A DNA stretch of 64,000 nt from Halomonas sp. 25-S5 (GCF_029889845.1 NZ_JARANV010000017.1:1-64000); one strand, 5' to 3'; shown: positions 11,266 through 19,590, counted from the stretch's first letter. Numbers and translations are program-made. The notes: generated by a model not told the origin, from the sequence alone.

Positions 11266-12081
11266 ATGCGCGTTATCACCTCCCCCGCCCGTCTGGCGTC
11301 CCTGCTGCTGGCCGGCGTCCTGCTGGCCGGCTGCGCCAGCAACGGTTCCCAGGATGACGAACTCGAGGGCGTCGCCGAGCGCCAGCTCTACGAGGAGGGT
11401 CGCGAGGCCCTGGAGGATGGCCGCTACACCACCGCCATCAACCGGCTCGAGGCCATCGATACCCGTTACCCCTTCGGCGAGCATGCCCAGCAGGCGCAGC
11501 TGGAGCTGATCTACGCCTACTACGAGACCGACGACTGGGAAGGCGCCCGCGCCGCCGCCAGCCGCTTCATCCGCCTGCATCCGGACCACCCCCAGGCGGA
11601 CTACGCCTACTACATGCGTGGCCTGGCCGCCTGGCAGGCGGGGCGCTTCAGCCTCGAGCGGCTGCGCCTGATCGACATCGCCAAGCGCGACCTGGGCGCC
11701 ACCCGCGATGCCTACGGCGACTTCCGCGAGCTAATCCAGCGCTACCCGGACAGCCAGTACGCCCCGGACGCCCAGCAGCGCATCGTCTACCTGCGCAACG
11801 TGCTGGCCCGCCACGAGCTGCACGTGGCCGACTTCTACCTGCGCAAGGGGGCCTACCTGGCCGCCGTGGAGCGCGGCCGTTGGGTGATCGAGCACTACCC
11901 GCAGTCCGCGGCCACCCATGACGCCCTGGCGGTGATGGTGGAGGGCTACCTGGGCCTGGAGATGCGCGACCGCGCCCGCGAGACCCTGCAGGTGCTGATC
12001 GACAACGCCCCGAACCACGAGCGCCTGCGCGGCCGCACCTTCCGCCCGGAGCACGTCAAGGCCGACGCCCTCTCGGCCTGA
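11266..12081 (+). CDS. bamD: Outer-membrane assembly lipoprotein BamD
   Basis: BamD is an essential lipoprotein of the BAM complex, which folds beta-barrel proteins into the outer membrane. A lipoprotein signal peptide ends in LAGC (lipobox, Cys about residue 24). It is followed by tetratricopeptide-like repeats (YEEGREALEDGRYTTAINRLEAIDTRYP; ELIYAYYETDDWEGARAAASRF; YAYYMRGLA). The 271-residue length is a little longer than E. coli BamD (245). ATG 11266 follows GAGGA by 6 bases. It stands as a single gene between a divergent promoter and a terminator; an octamer array begins 4 bases after its stop. Confidence 0.95.
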   Translation: MRVITSPARLASLLLAGVLLAGCASNGSQDDELEGVAERQLYEEGREALEDGRYTTAINRLEAIDTRYPFGEHAQQAQLELIYAYYETDDWEGARAAASRFIRLHPDHPQADYAYYMRGLAAWQAGRFSLERLRLIDIAKRDLGATRDAYGDFRELIQRYPDSQYAPDAQQRIVYLRNVLARHELHVADFYLRKGAYLAAVERGRWVIEHYPQSAATHDALAVMVEGYLGLEMRDRARETLQVLIDNAPNHERLRGRTFRPEHVKADALSA

Positions 12082-12084
12082 CGA

Positions 12085-12145
12085 CAAGCTGCCAAGCTGC
12101 CAAGCTGCCAAGCTGCCAAGCTGCCAAGCTGCCAAGCTGCCAAGC
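12085..12145. repeat. Octanucleotide tandem array, 7 copies of CAAGCTGC
   Basis: Seven perfect copies of CAAGCTGC (12085-12140) and a partial unit fall between the bamD stop codon and its terminator, so they would be transcribed. The unit differs from the 9210 array by one base (CAAGCGGC). Confidence 0.96.
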
Positions 12146-12169
12146 AGAGTCTAGGTTCAAGTAGCAAGT

Positions 12170-12204
12170 AACCCCACCAGAGGCTTAGCCCGGTGGGGTT
12201 TTTC
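12170..12204 (+). terminator. Intrinsic terminator after bamD
   Basis: An 8-bp stem (12171-12178 with 12192-12199) ends in a run of five T, 90 bases past the bamD stop. The octamer array lies between stop and terminator. Confidence 0.88.
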
Positions 12205-12307
12205 GTGTACTGCCTCGATACCCTCCGCTCGTCTCCGAGCAGCTCGGCGTCGGCGCCGTGGTCACTTCCCGGGCAGGCAAACGCAACACCGATTCTTGTA
12301 CCCCGCC

Positions 12308-12347
12308 TTGAACAAATACATTTTCCATGGATATAAAAAAGGTATAC
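12308..12347 (+). promoter_or_regulatory. Promoter of the first brnTA pair
   Basis: A TTTCCA, 15-base, TATACT arrangement ends at 12347, 9 bases before the brnT ATG. The second brnTA pair has the same TTTCCA-15-TATAC layout. An alternative reading is TTGAAC with TATAAA 18 bases later. No ribosome site precedes the ATG, so the transcript could be leaderless or nearly so. Confidence 0.45.
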
Positions 12348-12356
12348 TTTTTATTC

Positions 12357-12623
12357 ATGGACGCCTTCGAGTTCGACTCGCACAAGAGCGAAGCTAACCG
12401 GCACAAGCACGGCATCGAATTTGTCGAGGCCCAGCGTCTCTGGGAAGACCCGGACTTGCTTGAGATCCCGGCCAAAACGATGGATGAGCCACGTTTCGTC
12501 GTGATTGGCAGGATCGATGGCAAGCACTGGTCCGGCATCATCACGTACCGCGGTAAACGCATTCGCCTGATCTCGGTCAGACGTTCGCGTAGCAGTGAGG
12601 TAGCCCTCTATGAAAGCCCATGA
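12357..12623 (+). CDS. brnT: BrnT-family ribonuclease toxin
   Basis: BrnT (DUF497) is a RelE-fold RNase that inhibits translation until bound by BrnA. The 88-residue protein opens with FEFDSHKSEANRHKHGIEF, the family N-terminus (compare WDexKxxxNxxKHGvsF), followed by WEDPDLLEIP and the C-terminal RIRLISVRRSRSSEVALYE. The start chosen is ATG 12357; an in-frame ATG at 12327 lies within the promoter. The gene overlaps the downstream antitoxin by 14 bases. A second, quite different BrnT is encoded at 19568-19843. Confidence 0.88.
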   Translation: MDAFEFDSHKSEANRHKHGIEFVEAQRLWEDPDLLEIPAKTMDEPRFVVIGRIDGKHWSGIITYRGKRIRLISVRRSRSSEVALYESP

Positions 12624-12846
12624 TCTCGATAACCGCTTCGATGACAGTGACGACATCATCGATGAGCTCGACTTGTCGCAAGCCAGTCGTCCGCTCAGAA
12701 AGCAGAAGCGCGTCAACGTCGATTTCCCGACCTGGATGATCGACTCGCTGGACCGGGAGGCCGCGCGTCTCGGCGTCACCCGTCAGTCGATCATCAAGAT
12801 CTGGCTGGCCGAACGCTTGGAGCAGCACGTCTCGCATTCGCACTGA
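12610..12846 (+). CDS. BrnA-like ribbon-helix-helix antitoxin
   Basis: This 78-residue acidic-then-basic protein ends in a ribbon-helix-helix domain (about 32-70: KRVNVDFPTWMIDSLDREAARLGVTR). That is a CopG-type fold that binds the operon promoter as a dimer and neutralises BrnT. Its frame starts inside the end of brnT, which assures coupled translation. It is closer to CopG-type partners of BrnT than to the DUF4415 BrnA encoded at 19321-19590. Autoregulation is inferred from the family. Confidence 0.82.
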   Translation: MKAHDLDNRFDDSDDIIDELDLSQASRPLRKQKRVNVDFPTWMIDSLDREAARLGVTRQSIIKIWLAERLEQHVSHSH

Positions 12847-12866
12847 CCCTGCCCCCTTGACAGCAG

Positions 12867-12899
12867 AACGCCACCGCCCGAAAGGGGGTGGCGTTTCTC
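12867..12899 (+). terminator. Intrinsic terminator after the first brnTA pair
   Basis: A 9-bp stem (12867-12875 with 12887-12895) ends in TTTCTCGTTT on the plus strand, 20 bases after the antitoxin stop. It separates the module from the convergent nadE. Confidence 0.82.
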
Positions 12900-12934
12900 G
12901 TTTCGATTGGCCCGGTGCTAACGGCTTGGCGCCG

Positions 12935-14566
12935 TCAGTCCCCCGGTTGCCAGCCGTTGACGATCGGGTAGCGGCGGTCGCGGCCGAAGCCGCGGCGGGT
13001 GACGCGCACCCCCACCGGCGCCTGGCGGCGCTTGTACTCGCAGCGATCCACCAGCTTGACGACCTTGTAGACGTCCTCGTGCTCGAAGCCCGCGGCGATG
13101 ATCGCCTCGGCGCTCATGTCGCCCTCGATGTAGCGCACCAGGATGGCGTCGAGCACGTCGTAGCCCGGCAGAGTGTCGCTGTCCTGCTGGTCGGGGGCGA
13201 GCTCGGCGGAGGGCGGCCGCTCGATGACCCGCTCGGGGATCGACGGCGACTGGGTGTTGCGCCAGCGCGCCAGGCGGTAGACCCAGGTCTTGTAGACGTC
13301 CTTGATGGCGTTGTAGCCCCCGACCATGTCGCCATAGAGGGTGGCGTAGCCCACCGCCATCTCGCTCTTGTTGCCGGTGGTCAGCACCATCAGGCCCTTC
13401 TTGTTGGAGATCGCCATCAGCAGCACGCCGCGGCAGCGCGACTGCAGGTTCTCCTCGGTGGTGTCCCGCTCGGTGCCGGCGAAGCTCTCGGCCAGGGTCG
13501 CCATGAAGGCCTCGACCATCGGCTCGATGGGCAGCACCTCGTAGCCGACCCCGAGCAGCTCGGCCTGCTCGGCGGCGTCCTGCTTCGAGATGTCCGCCGT
13601 GTAGTGGTAGGGCATCATCACCGCGTGGACGCGCTGCGGGCCCAGGGCATCCACGGCGATGGCCAGCGACAGCGCCGAGTCGATGCCGCCGGAGAGCCCC
13701 AGCACCACGCCCTGGAAGCCGCTCTTGTTGACGTAGTCGCGCAGGCCGGTGACCAGCGCGCAGTAGAGGTTCTCCTCCGGCTCGACCTCGGGCTCGGTCT
13801 CGCCCGGCTGGGGCACCCAGTGGTGGGCGTCGCGCACGAACTGCACCGGCATCAGGCCCACCGCCCAGTGGGGCGCCTGCACCCTCAGCTCGCCCCGGGC
13901 ATCGACGCAGGCCGAGCCGCCATCGAAGACCAGCTCGTCCTGGCCGCCGATCTGGTTGACGTAGACGATGGGCAGTTCCACCTCGCGGGCCCGCGCCTCG
14001 AGCAGCGCCAGGCGCTCGGCGGGCTTGTCCTGGTGGAAAGGCGAGGCATTCAGGGTGACCAGTATCTGGGCGCTGGCATCACGGGCCTGGCGGACCGGTT
14101 TCTCGCTCCAGATGTCCTCGCAGATCAGGATGCCGAACCGGGCCCCCTTGTGCTCCACCACCAGCGGCTGGTTGCCGGTGGCGAAGTAGCGCTGCTCGTC
14201 GAACACCTCGTAGTTGGGCAGCGCCTGCTTGGCGTACTCGTCGAGCCACTCGCCGTTGTAGAGCACCCCGGCCAGGTTCCAGTTCTGCCCTTCGCGGCGC
14301 CCCGGGTAGCCGACGATGACCATGACGTCGCGGGCCATCTTCTCGGCCATGTGGGCCCGGGCATGACGCAGGCGGGTCTCCATGGAGGGGCGCAGCAGCA
14401 GGTCCTCCGGCGGGTAGCCGCTCAGGAAGAGTTCGGGCAGCACCACGATATCGGCACCATGCTCGATGCGTGCCTCGCGCACGGTCTCGATGGCGAGGTC
14501 GGCGTTGCCGGGAATGTCGCCGACCAGCGGGTCGAGCTGAGCCATCACCAGGGTCAGGTCTTGCAT
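12935..14566 (-). CDS. nadE: Glutamine-dependent NAD+ synthetase
   Basis: The enzyme amidates nicotinic acid adenine dinucleotide to NAD+ using ammonia from its own glutaminase domain. An N-terminal nitrilase-type domain (residues 1-about 260) carries the Glu of LPELFLSGYPPED, the Lys of AKQALPNYEVFDE and the Cys of ILICEDIW. The C-terminal synthetase domain holds the ATP pyrophosphatase P-loop LGLSGGIDSALS (about 285-296) and TTGNKSEMAVGY. The 543-residue length fits the two-domain form rather than the short ammonia-dependent E. coli NadE. It stands between a TA module and a divergent small gene. Confidence 0.96.
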   Translation of the reverse strand: MQDLTLVMAQLDPLVGDIPGNADLAIETVREARIEHGADIVVLPELFLSGYPPEDLLLRPSMETRLRHARAHMAEKMARDVMVIVGYPGRREGQNWNLAGVLYNGEWLDEYAKQALPNYEVFDEQRYFATGNQPLVVEHKGARFGILICEDIWSEKPVRQARDASAQILVTLNASPFHQDKPAERLALLEARAREVELPIVYVNQIGGQDELVFDGGSACVDARGELRVQAPHWAVGLMPVQFVRDAHHWVPQPGETEPEVEPEENLYCALVTGLRDYVNKSGFQGVVLGLSGGIDSALSLAIAVDALGPQRVHAVMMPYHYTADISKQDAAEQAELLGVGYEVLPIEPMVEAFMATLAESFAGTERDTTEENLQSRCRGVLLMAISNKKGLMVLTTGNKSEMAVGYATLYGDMVGGYNAIKDVYKTWVYRLARWRNTQSPSIPERVIERPPSAELAPDQQDSDTLPGYDVLDAILVRYIEGDMSAEAIIAAGFEHEDVYKVVKLVDRCEYKRRQAPVGVRVTRRGFGRDRRYPIVNGWQPGD

Positions 14567-14667
14567 GGGCTTGGAAATCTCTCGAGAATCGATGGATATC
14601 CGCCATTGTCCCGCAAGGGCGGCCGAGTGGCAAAGCCGGCCACCCCTACCTGGGAGTCCCGAAAGGA

Positions 14668-14982
14668 ATGAACCTGTTGCTGATTCGCCTGATCATCTTC
14701 GCCGTGATATTCATCGCCGGCCTGAAGCTCTACGGCATGTACCGCGAATGGAAACTCGACCGCGAAGGCCCGCCACAGGAAGGCGACGACCAGGGCAATC
14801 GCATGGTGCGCTGCAGCTGGTGCCAGGTGCACCTGCCCGAGGACGACGCCCTGCGTGAGCGAGGCGACTGGTTCTGCTCCGGTGATCACCGCGACAAGTA
14901 CCTGGCAGAAAGGAAAGAAGAGCAGAAGGAAGAGAAGCAGCAAGAAGGCAAGGAAGGGAACAACGACAAGGGCGGGGACTAA
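14668..14982 (+). CDS. PP0621-family small membrane-anchored zinc-ribbon-like protein
   Basis: This 104-residue protein has one N-terminal membrane helix (LLLIRLIIFAVIFIAGLKLYG) and then a short cysteine domain, MVRCSWCQVHLPEDDAL...GDWFCSGDHRDKY. Its CxxC and C-x3-H pattern suggests a bound metal ion. A highly charged Lys/Glu tail ends the protein. I recognise the family by pattern (PP0621 type); no function is established to my knowledge. ATG 14668 follows GAAAGGA closely. It is divergent from nadE, 100 bases away, and upstream of a pseudopilin gene. Confidence 0.75.
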   Translation: MNLLLIRLIIFAVIFIAGLKLYGMYREWKLDREGPPQEGDDQGNRMVRCSWCQVHLPEDDALRERGDWFCSGDHRDKYLAERKEEQKEEKQQEGKEGNNDKGGD

Positions 14983-15123
14983 CCCTCTCGACTGAGGATG
15001 ACCTCGCCGACCTCCCGCAATGATAGCGCACAGCCGCTGTCGGCGATCGCCTACGGCGCGGCATTACCTCCCGGCTAGCCTGAAGAAAGGACTCCTCGAA
15101 CAGGCCACCGCCGGGAGGGCACC

Positions 15124-15654
15124 ATGCGCCCTGCTGTCAACTTCCCTCTTTCTTCTTCTCGCCAGCACGGCCTGACACTCATCGAGTTGATCGTCGCCAT
15201 TGCCGTGCTGGCCATTATCGCCACCGTGGGCATTCCGAACTTTCAGCAGTTTACGGCAAGGAATGAAGTCGCCGCGGAGGTGCTGCGTCTAACGACAGCA
15301 CTCAATCTGGCTCGAAATGTAGCCATTACACGCAGAACCACGATCACCGTCTGTCCGAGCACAGACCAATTGACCTGCAACAATAGCGACTGGTCCCTAC
15401 CGCTGGTGATCATCGAAGGGCGTGCAGATGGCGGCACAGTGGATGGCGATGTGCTCCGGATAATGCAGGAAAGTAGAGTTCCACAAGTAACCTATCGCAA
15501 AGACAACCGTCCCATACGATATGGCCAGCTGGGTAGACCAGCTGGCCATAATGGGACGTTTAGCATATGCGGCCACTATAAAACCGGGGTAGAAGTAATA
15601 GTAAGCAACTTCGGTCGCATCAGGAGTGTTCCAAATACCCCCGAGAACTGCTAA
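15124..15654 (+). CDS. GspH/FimT-family minor pseudopilin
   Basis: This 176-residue type IV pilin-like protein has a leader of 16 residues, then G/LTLIELIVAIAVLAIIATVGIPNF, with prepilin peptidase cleavage after the Gly and Glu at +5 of the mature protein. Leu instead of Phe or Met at +1 is unusual. The C-terminal globular domain has two Cys pairs (TVCP...LTCN; FSICG...ENC). It is convergent with the pilX-pilE cluster and is a second FimT-type gene beside the one at 18134. GGGAGG lies 6 bases upstream of the ATG. Its 3' half is less GC-rich than the flanking core genes and holds a perfect 12-bp inverted repeat (15521-15549). Confidence 0.85.
   Translation: MRPAVNFPLSSSRQHGLTLIELIVAIAVLAIIATVGIPNFQQFTARNEVAAEVLRLTTALNLARNVAITRRTTITVCPSTDQLTCNNSDWSLPLVIIEGRADGGTVDGDVLRIMQESRVPQVTYRKDNRPIRYGQLGRPAGHNGTFSICGHYKTGVEVIVSNFGRIRSVPNTPENC
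15521..15549. repeat. Perfect 12-bp inverted repeat inside the pseudopilin gene
   Basis: ATGGCCAGCTGG (15521-15532), a 5-base loop and its exact reverse complement (15538-15549) lie within the coding frame and encode GQLGRPAGH. It may be a chance product of codon choice or a transcript hairpin. No T-run follows, so it is not a terminator. Confidence 0.8.
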
Positions 15655-15679
15655 GCCAAAAACCTAAAAAAACAGTCAC

Positions 15680-17041
15680 TCAATCCTGTTCCCAGCTGAC
15701 AACATCAGCATCTGCTAATTCACCATAAACATTATCAGAAACGCCAATCAAAACATCAGAATCATTTTTTAGAAGCGCCTTACCAAGGCCGTTAAAGTCA
15801 AAACTTGTCTGAGTAGTATCAGTTGACTCCAAGAACCTCCAATCATCTACCTTAAATTCTTCAACTTTACTAAAATCAACATACTCATCAGCGTCAAGCC
15901 AACCATATTCAGGATATTTCAATTTCAACGGAGCGTGTATAAAAGACCCAAGAAATTCACTTTGACCCATACCATTGTAATCCGCAGAAGGCCCAAGGAC
16001 TATAATGGTGCCATTAAAATCATGAGTCCCATTCCAAACAAAATCACTACCAACCACCAGAACTCCATCTTCGACCGCATCCATATCAGGATTTTCAGTG
16101 ACAAACGTAATGCCTGGAGCGCCCATATCAGAAAGCTCTTTAAGAGTCTGTATCACAGGAATAAGATCGCTCAAACCAAATTCATTTAAATCAATCTCAG
16201 CAACTTCAGGCTCAAATTTTATATTATTTTCATTCCCATCAAGGAAACCTTGATATAGAGCATCTACATTTCCGGCGTCGGCTAAAATATCTGGACCATT
16301 AACCCCTTCAAGCGTGAGGTTATTAGCGCCATTGACACTCAAGTTGGCAATATAAGACAGAAGAGTTATGGGTGGAGCGTCAAAAATCCAGCTTAAATTA
16401 CTCGGTGGATCGCTGAGCTCCAACTCCACAAAAACCGGTCGACTCTCGGCAAGAACCTGGCCGTTTTCTTCATAATGAGCAACGCCCAAAACATATGGAT
16501 TGCCTTCAAACATTACAAACCTATACGCGCACTGAATTGGAGCTTCGCACAATACAGAGAGCTCAGTTTTTATATCAGAATATATAGCTGAATAATCTGG
16601 CTCCTCATAATGCGTCTCATCTGCTGGCCATCCTGAATAGCTGGGACATGGAGAGCCACTATCAATAACATCATCAAGCATATCACTCCAATCCGGCACG
16701 TGAGAACTTATTATTGACGATTTAATCTCATGCCTCGGCACTACCGAATCTATATCTAGAAACAAATCATAAATATCGCAATCATCACTAACTAGAATCC
16801 CAAACAATACACTAGCGTCATCACCAGGCTCAGCACCTGACATGCTAGAGATATCTCGAAACCTCTCTAACCCGATTGCAGCAGCCTCTTCCGCCGCCAT
16901 CTGAACCTCTGAAGCAAGCTTCTGATTGCCCGCAAGCCGCTCATCCACTAGGGAGGACTGCATACTCGACAGCCCAATGACCAACGAGCCCACCAACAGA
17001 GAAAGCACCACGATCAGCGCCGCACCTTTCTGATTAGCCAT
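15680..17041 (-). CDS. pilX: Large PilX-like pilus tip protein
   Basis: The N-terminus (MANQKGAALIVVLSLLVGSLVIGLSSMQSS, then LAGNQKLASEVQMAAEEA) is the PilX N-terminal domain of type IV pilus minor pilins. At 453 residues it is more than twice the usual PilX size. The extra C-terminal part (about 220-453) is acidic, rich in Asn, Asp and Gly, and contains GVLVVGSDFVWNGTHDFNG, resembling beta-sheet adhesin-like domains. It is last in the pilE-fimT-pilV-pilW-pilX series. The gene is strikingly AT-rich compared with the rest of the window, suggesting acquisition or fast evolution. No pilY1 follows it. Confidence 0.8.
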   Translation of the reverse strand: MANQKGAALIVVLSLLVGSLVIGLSSMQSSLVDERLAGNQKLASEVQMAAEEAAAIGLERFRDISSMSGAEPGDDASVLFGILVSDDCDIYDLFLDIDSVVPRHEIKSSIISSHVPDWSDMLDDVIDSGSPCPSYSGWPADETHYEEPDYSAIYSDIKTELSVLCEAPIQCAYRFVMFEGNPYVLGVAHYEENGQVLAESRPVFVELELSDPPSNLSWIFDAPPITLLSYIANLSVNGANNLTLEGVNGPDILADAGNVDALYQGFLDGNENNIKFEPEVAEIDLNEFGLSDLIPVIQTLKELSDMGAPGITFVTENPDMDAVEDGVLVVGSDFVWNGTHDFNGTIIVLGPSADYNGMGQSEFLGSFIHAPLKLKYPEYGWLDADEYVDFSKVEEFKVDDWRFLESTDTTQTSFDFNGLGKALLKNDSDVLIGVSDNVYGELADADVVSWEQD

Positions 17042-17091
17042 ACATCACCTCACAAAAACTTCAACCAGTGGCCCCAATGAAACCTCCAGGA

Positions 17092-17673
17092 TCAGCTACC
17101 TAAGGACTGCATTGCAGATGTTCTATTGACAGCATGAAAGGTTAGCGACTCTCTCTGGCTTGGATCTCTACTATCGGAGAGGAGGTTAAAAGTAAGCTCC
17201 CAAACGCCGGATGAAGTCTCAAATGCAGAAAAACCGCTGGAGTAAAAGCCGGATGCGATAGGCTGGGGTGTAACTCCTGCCAAAGAGCCACAACCCACAT
17301 AAACTTTCAGAGAGTACTTACCATTATCAGCTTCAACAGCATACTTCTTTTTTACATTATCACTACAGCTTTCCATATCGCCGCGATTGGCTACAGCTAA
17401 CAACAACTCATCCCCACCTGCATTTACACTGATAGTTTTGGCCCTACGAATATCTCTTATCAAGGTTTCTGTAGCATAGGTTAACGCCGATTGTTTCTCA
17501 CCGAGAAGCTGCACCTGATGAAAATTGAGAAATCCTGTGAGGAAGAGCTGCCCAGCCCCCAAGATGATAATCAAACCGATTACCAAGGCCACTAGAAGCT
17601 CAACCAGGGAAAAGCCTCTTTGCCCGGCAATCGCAGAGCGCATCAAGTCATATTTTTTTTCATTGGCCTGCAT
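17092..17673 (-). CDS. pilW: Type IV pilus minor pilin PilW
   Basis: This 193-residue minor pilin has a leader ending in QRG/FSLVELLVALVIGLIIILG, the class III signal cleaved by prepilin peptidase, with Glu at +5. It is followed by QLFLTGF, typical of PilW. A globular domain holds three cysteines (SCSDNV, VGCGS region). PilW joins PilV, PilX and FimT/PilE to form the priming complex at the pilus tip. Its ATG lies 10 bases after pilV, in an operon. Base composition is low in GC like its neighbours. Confidence 0.88.
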   Translation of the reverse strand: MQANEKKYDLMRSAIAGQRGFSLVELLVALVIGLIIILGAGQLFLTGFLNFHQVQLLGEKQSALTYATETLIRDIRRAKTISVNAGGDELLLAVANRGDMESCSDNVKKKYAVEADNGKYSLKVYVGCGSLAGVTPQPIASGFYSSGFSAFETSSGVWELTFNLLSDSRDPSQRESLTFHAVNRTSAMQSLGS

Positions 17674-17683
17674 GACTTTTCAC

Positions 17684-18100
17684 CTAGCCGCTAGGAAGCT
17701 TGAATTCATAATCAAAAGTCCCGACACTCTCACCATCGGCAAGTCGAGAGTCACCCCAAGTCAAGGTGACAGAATACACACAACCCGTGTCTGGGCCGCC
17801 TGATATACTGCTGGCATTTTCAACACTTGGTAAAAGTCCAGACCAGCCGTCGCCATCCGTGCCTAGCCAGCCCGTCAGATCATCATCCGGAGGGCAAGTG
17901 CCAGTGCTTGCCAGCAATTCCCACGAAAACTCTTGAACATCGATAGCAATGATGCTGGCCAGTGCACGTTGATACCCCATATGAGCACCCTGCAATGCCT
18001 TTAGCTGCATGGCTGCCACACCCAGCAAGCCGATGGAAAGTATCACCAGTGCGACCAGCGCCTCGACCAAAGTAAAACCTCTATTTGATATACTCTTCAT
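17684..18100 (-). CDS. pilV: Type IV pilus modification/minor pilin PilV
   Basis: The 138-residue protein begins MKSISNRG/FTLVEALVALVILSIGLLGVAAMQLKAL, a textbook PilV N-terminus: cleavage after Gly, Glu at +5, and the LLGVAAMQ motif. Two Cys (TCPPDDD; TGCVYSV) probably form a disulfide. ATG 18100 is preferred over a TTG three codons upstream. It sits between fimT and pilW in the same direction. Confidence 0.88.
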   Translation of the reverse strand: MKSISNRGFTLVEALVALVILSIGLLGVAAMQLKALQGAHMGYQRALASIIAIDVQEFSWELLASTGTCPPDDDLTGWLGTDGDGWSGLLPSVENASSISGGPDTGCVYSVTLTWGDSRLADGESVGTFDYEFKLPSG

Positions 18101-18133
18101 GGGCAGCAAACCGTATCAGGAACCTGAAGCATA

Positions 18134-18544
18134 TCATCTGCCTACATAGCCGGTTGAATATACATATATTTTGCGGCCATCCACTGTAATCTCGCAGGCG
18201 CTTCCGGAGTCACAGTCATTTTTTCCCAAGGGGCCAAAGGTGATTGCCTGGCTGGAGTCCGCACCAACCTCCAAACTCCTATCAAGCTCACGAATATTAT
18301 TGCAAGCAGTACTAGTGACTGTATAACCCCCTACACCACTAGAGATTGAAAATACGACATCGCCTCTACATTTTACCGCTTCTGCTCTGGCATAACTCAA
18401 ACCCGAAAGAATCTCGTTAACATCACTCGCTGCTCGATTACTATTAATCATGCCCAGGAAATTTGGCACAGCAATCGAGCTAACAATCACGATCAGAGCA
18501 ATAGTGACTAGCAGCTCAATGAGTGTAAAACCATCATTTTTCAT
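18134..18544 (-). CDS. fimT: GspH/FimT-family minor pilin
   Basis: This 136-residue pseudopilin starts MKNDG/FTLIELLVTIALIVIVSSIAVPNFLGM and has the FimT/GspH pattern that follows (SNRAASDVNEILSGLSYARAEAVK). Four cysteines probably form two disulfides in the C-terminal sheet. The ATG is 3 bases after the pilE stop, so translation is likely coupled. FimT proteins in competent relatives can bind DNA during uptake; the sequence alone does not show whether this one does. Confidence 0.87.
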   Translation of the reverse strand: MKNDGFTLIELLVTIALIVIVSSIAVPNFLGMINSNRAASDVNEILSGLSYARAEAVKCRGDVVFSISSGVGGYTVTSTACNNIRELDRSLEVGADSSQAITFGPLGKNDCDSGSACEITVDGRKIYVYSTGYVGR

Positions 18545-18547
18545 AGA

Positions 18548-18964
18548 TCACCAACACTCGGGGGGCTGTCTATCACCCGATTGATCCAGAGTCAGGTTTT
18601 GCGGACAATTATCATTCCTTGCCCCTACTCTCCATGAGGCTGTCAAGAGGTACTCAGAAGCTGTAGCCGTCGTGGGTGTTATAGTATATTTCTCATCTGG
18701 AGACGGCCTGGCGGAAATGCATCCTTCATAGGTATTATTTACCGTGTAGCATCGCTCCATCTGCCCGGCGGCCTCCATTAGACCAGCATGTGCATCTGAC
18801 CTGTTGGCACGTTCCACATATCCCTGATAACTGGGAATCGCAATCGCCGCCAAAATTCCGATCACGGCTACCGCAATCATCAATTCGATGAGCGTGAAGC
18901 CGGCGGAGCGCCGGGTGCTGCCTGAGCAGGCCTGGGGCCTGGGTCGAGGGCTTGTGTGGGTCAC
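18548..18964 (-). CDS. pilE: Type IV pilin-like protein PilE
   Basis: The first gene of the minor-pilin operon encodes a pilin with [46 protein letters not shown], followed by a short globular domain with Cys pairs ([17 protein letters not shown]...PECW). No ATG precedes the signal. GTG 18964 is chosen because AGGGAG sits 9 bases upstream, giving a 138-residue precursor with a 22-residue leader. A TTG at 19012 would extend it. The family (PilE/ComP-like) is a minor pilin here rather than necessarily the major one. Confidence 0.82.
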   Translation of the reverse strand: MTHTSPRPRPQACSGSTRRSAGFTLIELMIAVAVIGILAAIAIPSYQGYVERANRSDAHAGLMEAAGQMERCYTVNNTYEGCISARPSPDEKYTITPTTATASEYLLTASWRVGARNDNCPQNLTLDQSGDRQPPECW

Positions 18965-19320
18965 GCGGTGCGTCTCCCTGCGGGTCGAGGCATTTGTTTC
19001 AGTATGTATCAATACGGCGCGTTGCGATAGGGTGCGGGCTCAATATTGCCATACCATCGGGTGAGCGACTGCTTACGCGCTGGGTTAGGCCGGGCCTATG
19101 GGCTTGGGAGACCCACAGCCGCCTGACGGCAGCGCCATCGCTACGCGATGGATCGCGCTGCAGGCCGGGGCGCCGGGCCGAGCCTCCCACCAGATCAACT
19201 GTTGCCATCCTTACGCCCGGTGCGCTGGCGCTTACCGGGCCTACGGCCTCACTGAAAATGCGCCACTATCATGCCAGTAGTGGGCGGCCTTCTCGTCTGG
19301 CCATGGCACCGGAGCACTCA
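18965..19320. repeat. Gene-free gap with REP-like elements
   Basis: No credible gene lies here. Segment 19132-19162 matches 20025-20055 at 30 of 31 bases (a core around CGCGATGGATCGCG). Segment 19215-19244 is a palindromic unit, GCCCGGT...ACCGGGC with CTACGG after it. It resembles the REP/BIME class and recurs at 40001-40030. The pilE promoter should also be in this gap, but I cannot locate it with confidence. Confidence 0.65.
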
Positions 19321-19590
19321 TCATCCGTCGCCATGCTCCCTGATGTACTGTTTCAAGGCCTGGTCGATGCGGCGCTGCCAGCCTTCTCCTTCTGCCTTGA
19401 AGTGGTCGACCACCTCCTGGGATAGACGAATCGAGGTCTTCACCTTCGTCGGCGCATGCTGCTTGCCACGCTGGCCAATGGTGCGTTGCAGGTTGGCAGG
19501 CAGGGCCTCCGACATCGGGCGCATGCGTTTCACGTCGGCGTCGGTAAGCTCGCGAACCTCCCCGTCCTTATCCGTGAGTCGCGTTTTCAT
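19321..19590 (-). CDS. brnA: BrnA-family antitoxin
   Basis: This 89-residue protein with C-terminal VKTSIRLSQEVVDHFKAEGEGWQRRIDQALKQYI shows the DUF4415/BrnA ribbon-helix-helix pattern. BrnA dimers neutralise BrnT and repress the shared promoter. The N-terminal half (ELTDADVKRMRPMSEALPANL) is the usual toxin-wrapping segment. It overlaps the upstream brnT by 23 bases, with the toxin gene first, the normal order for this family. Confidence 0.9.
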   Translation of the reverse strand: MKTRLTDKDGEVRELTDADVKRMRPMSEALPANLQRTIGQRGKQHAPTKVKTSIRLSQEVVDHFKAEGEGWQRRIDQALKQYIREHGDG

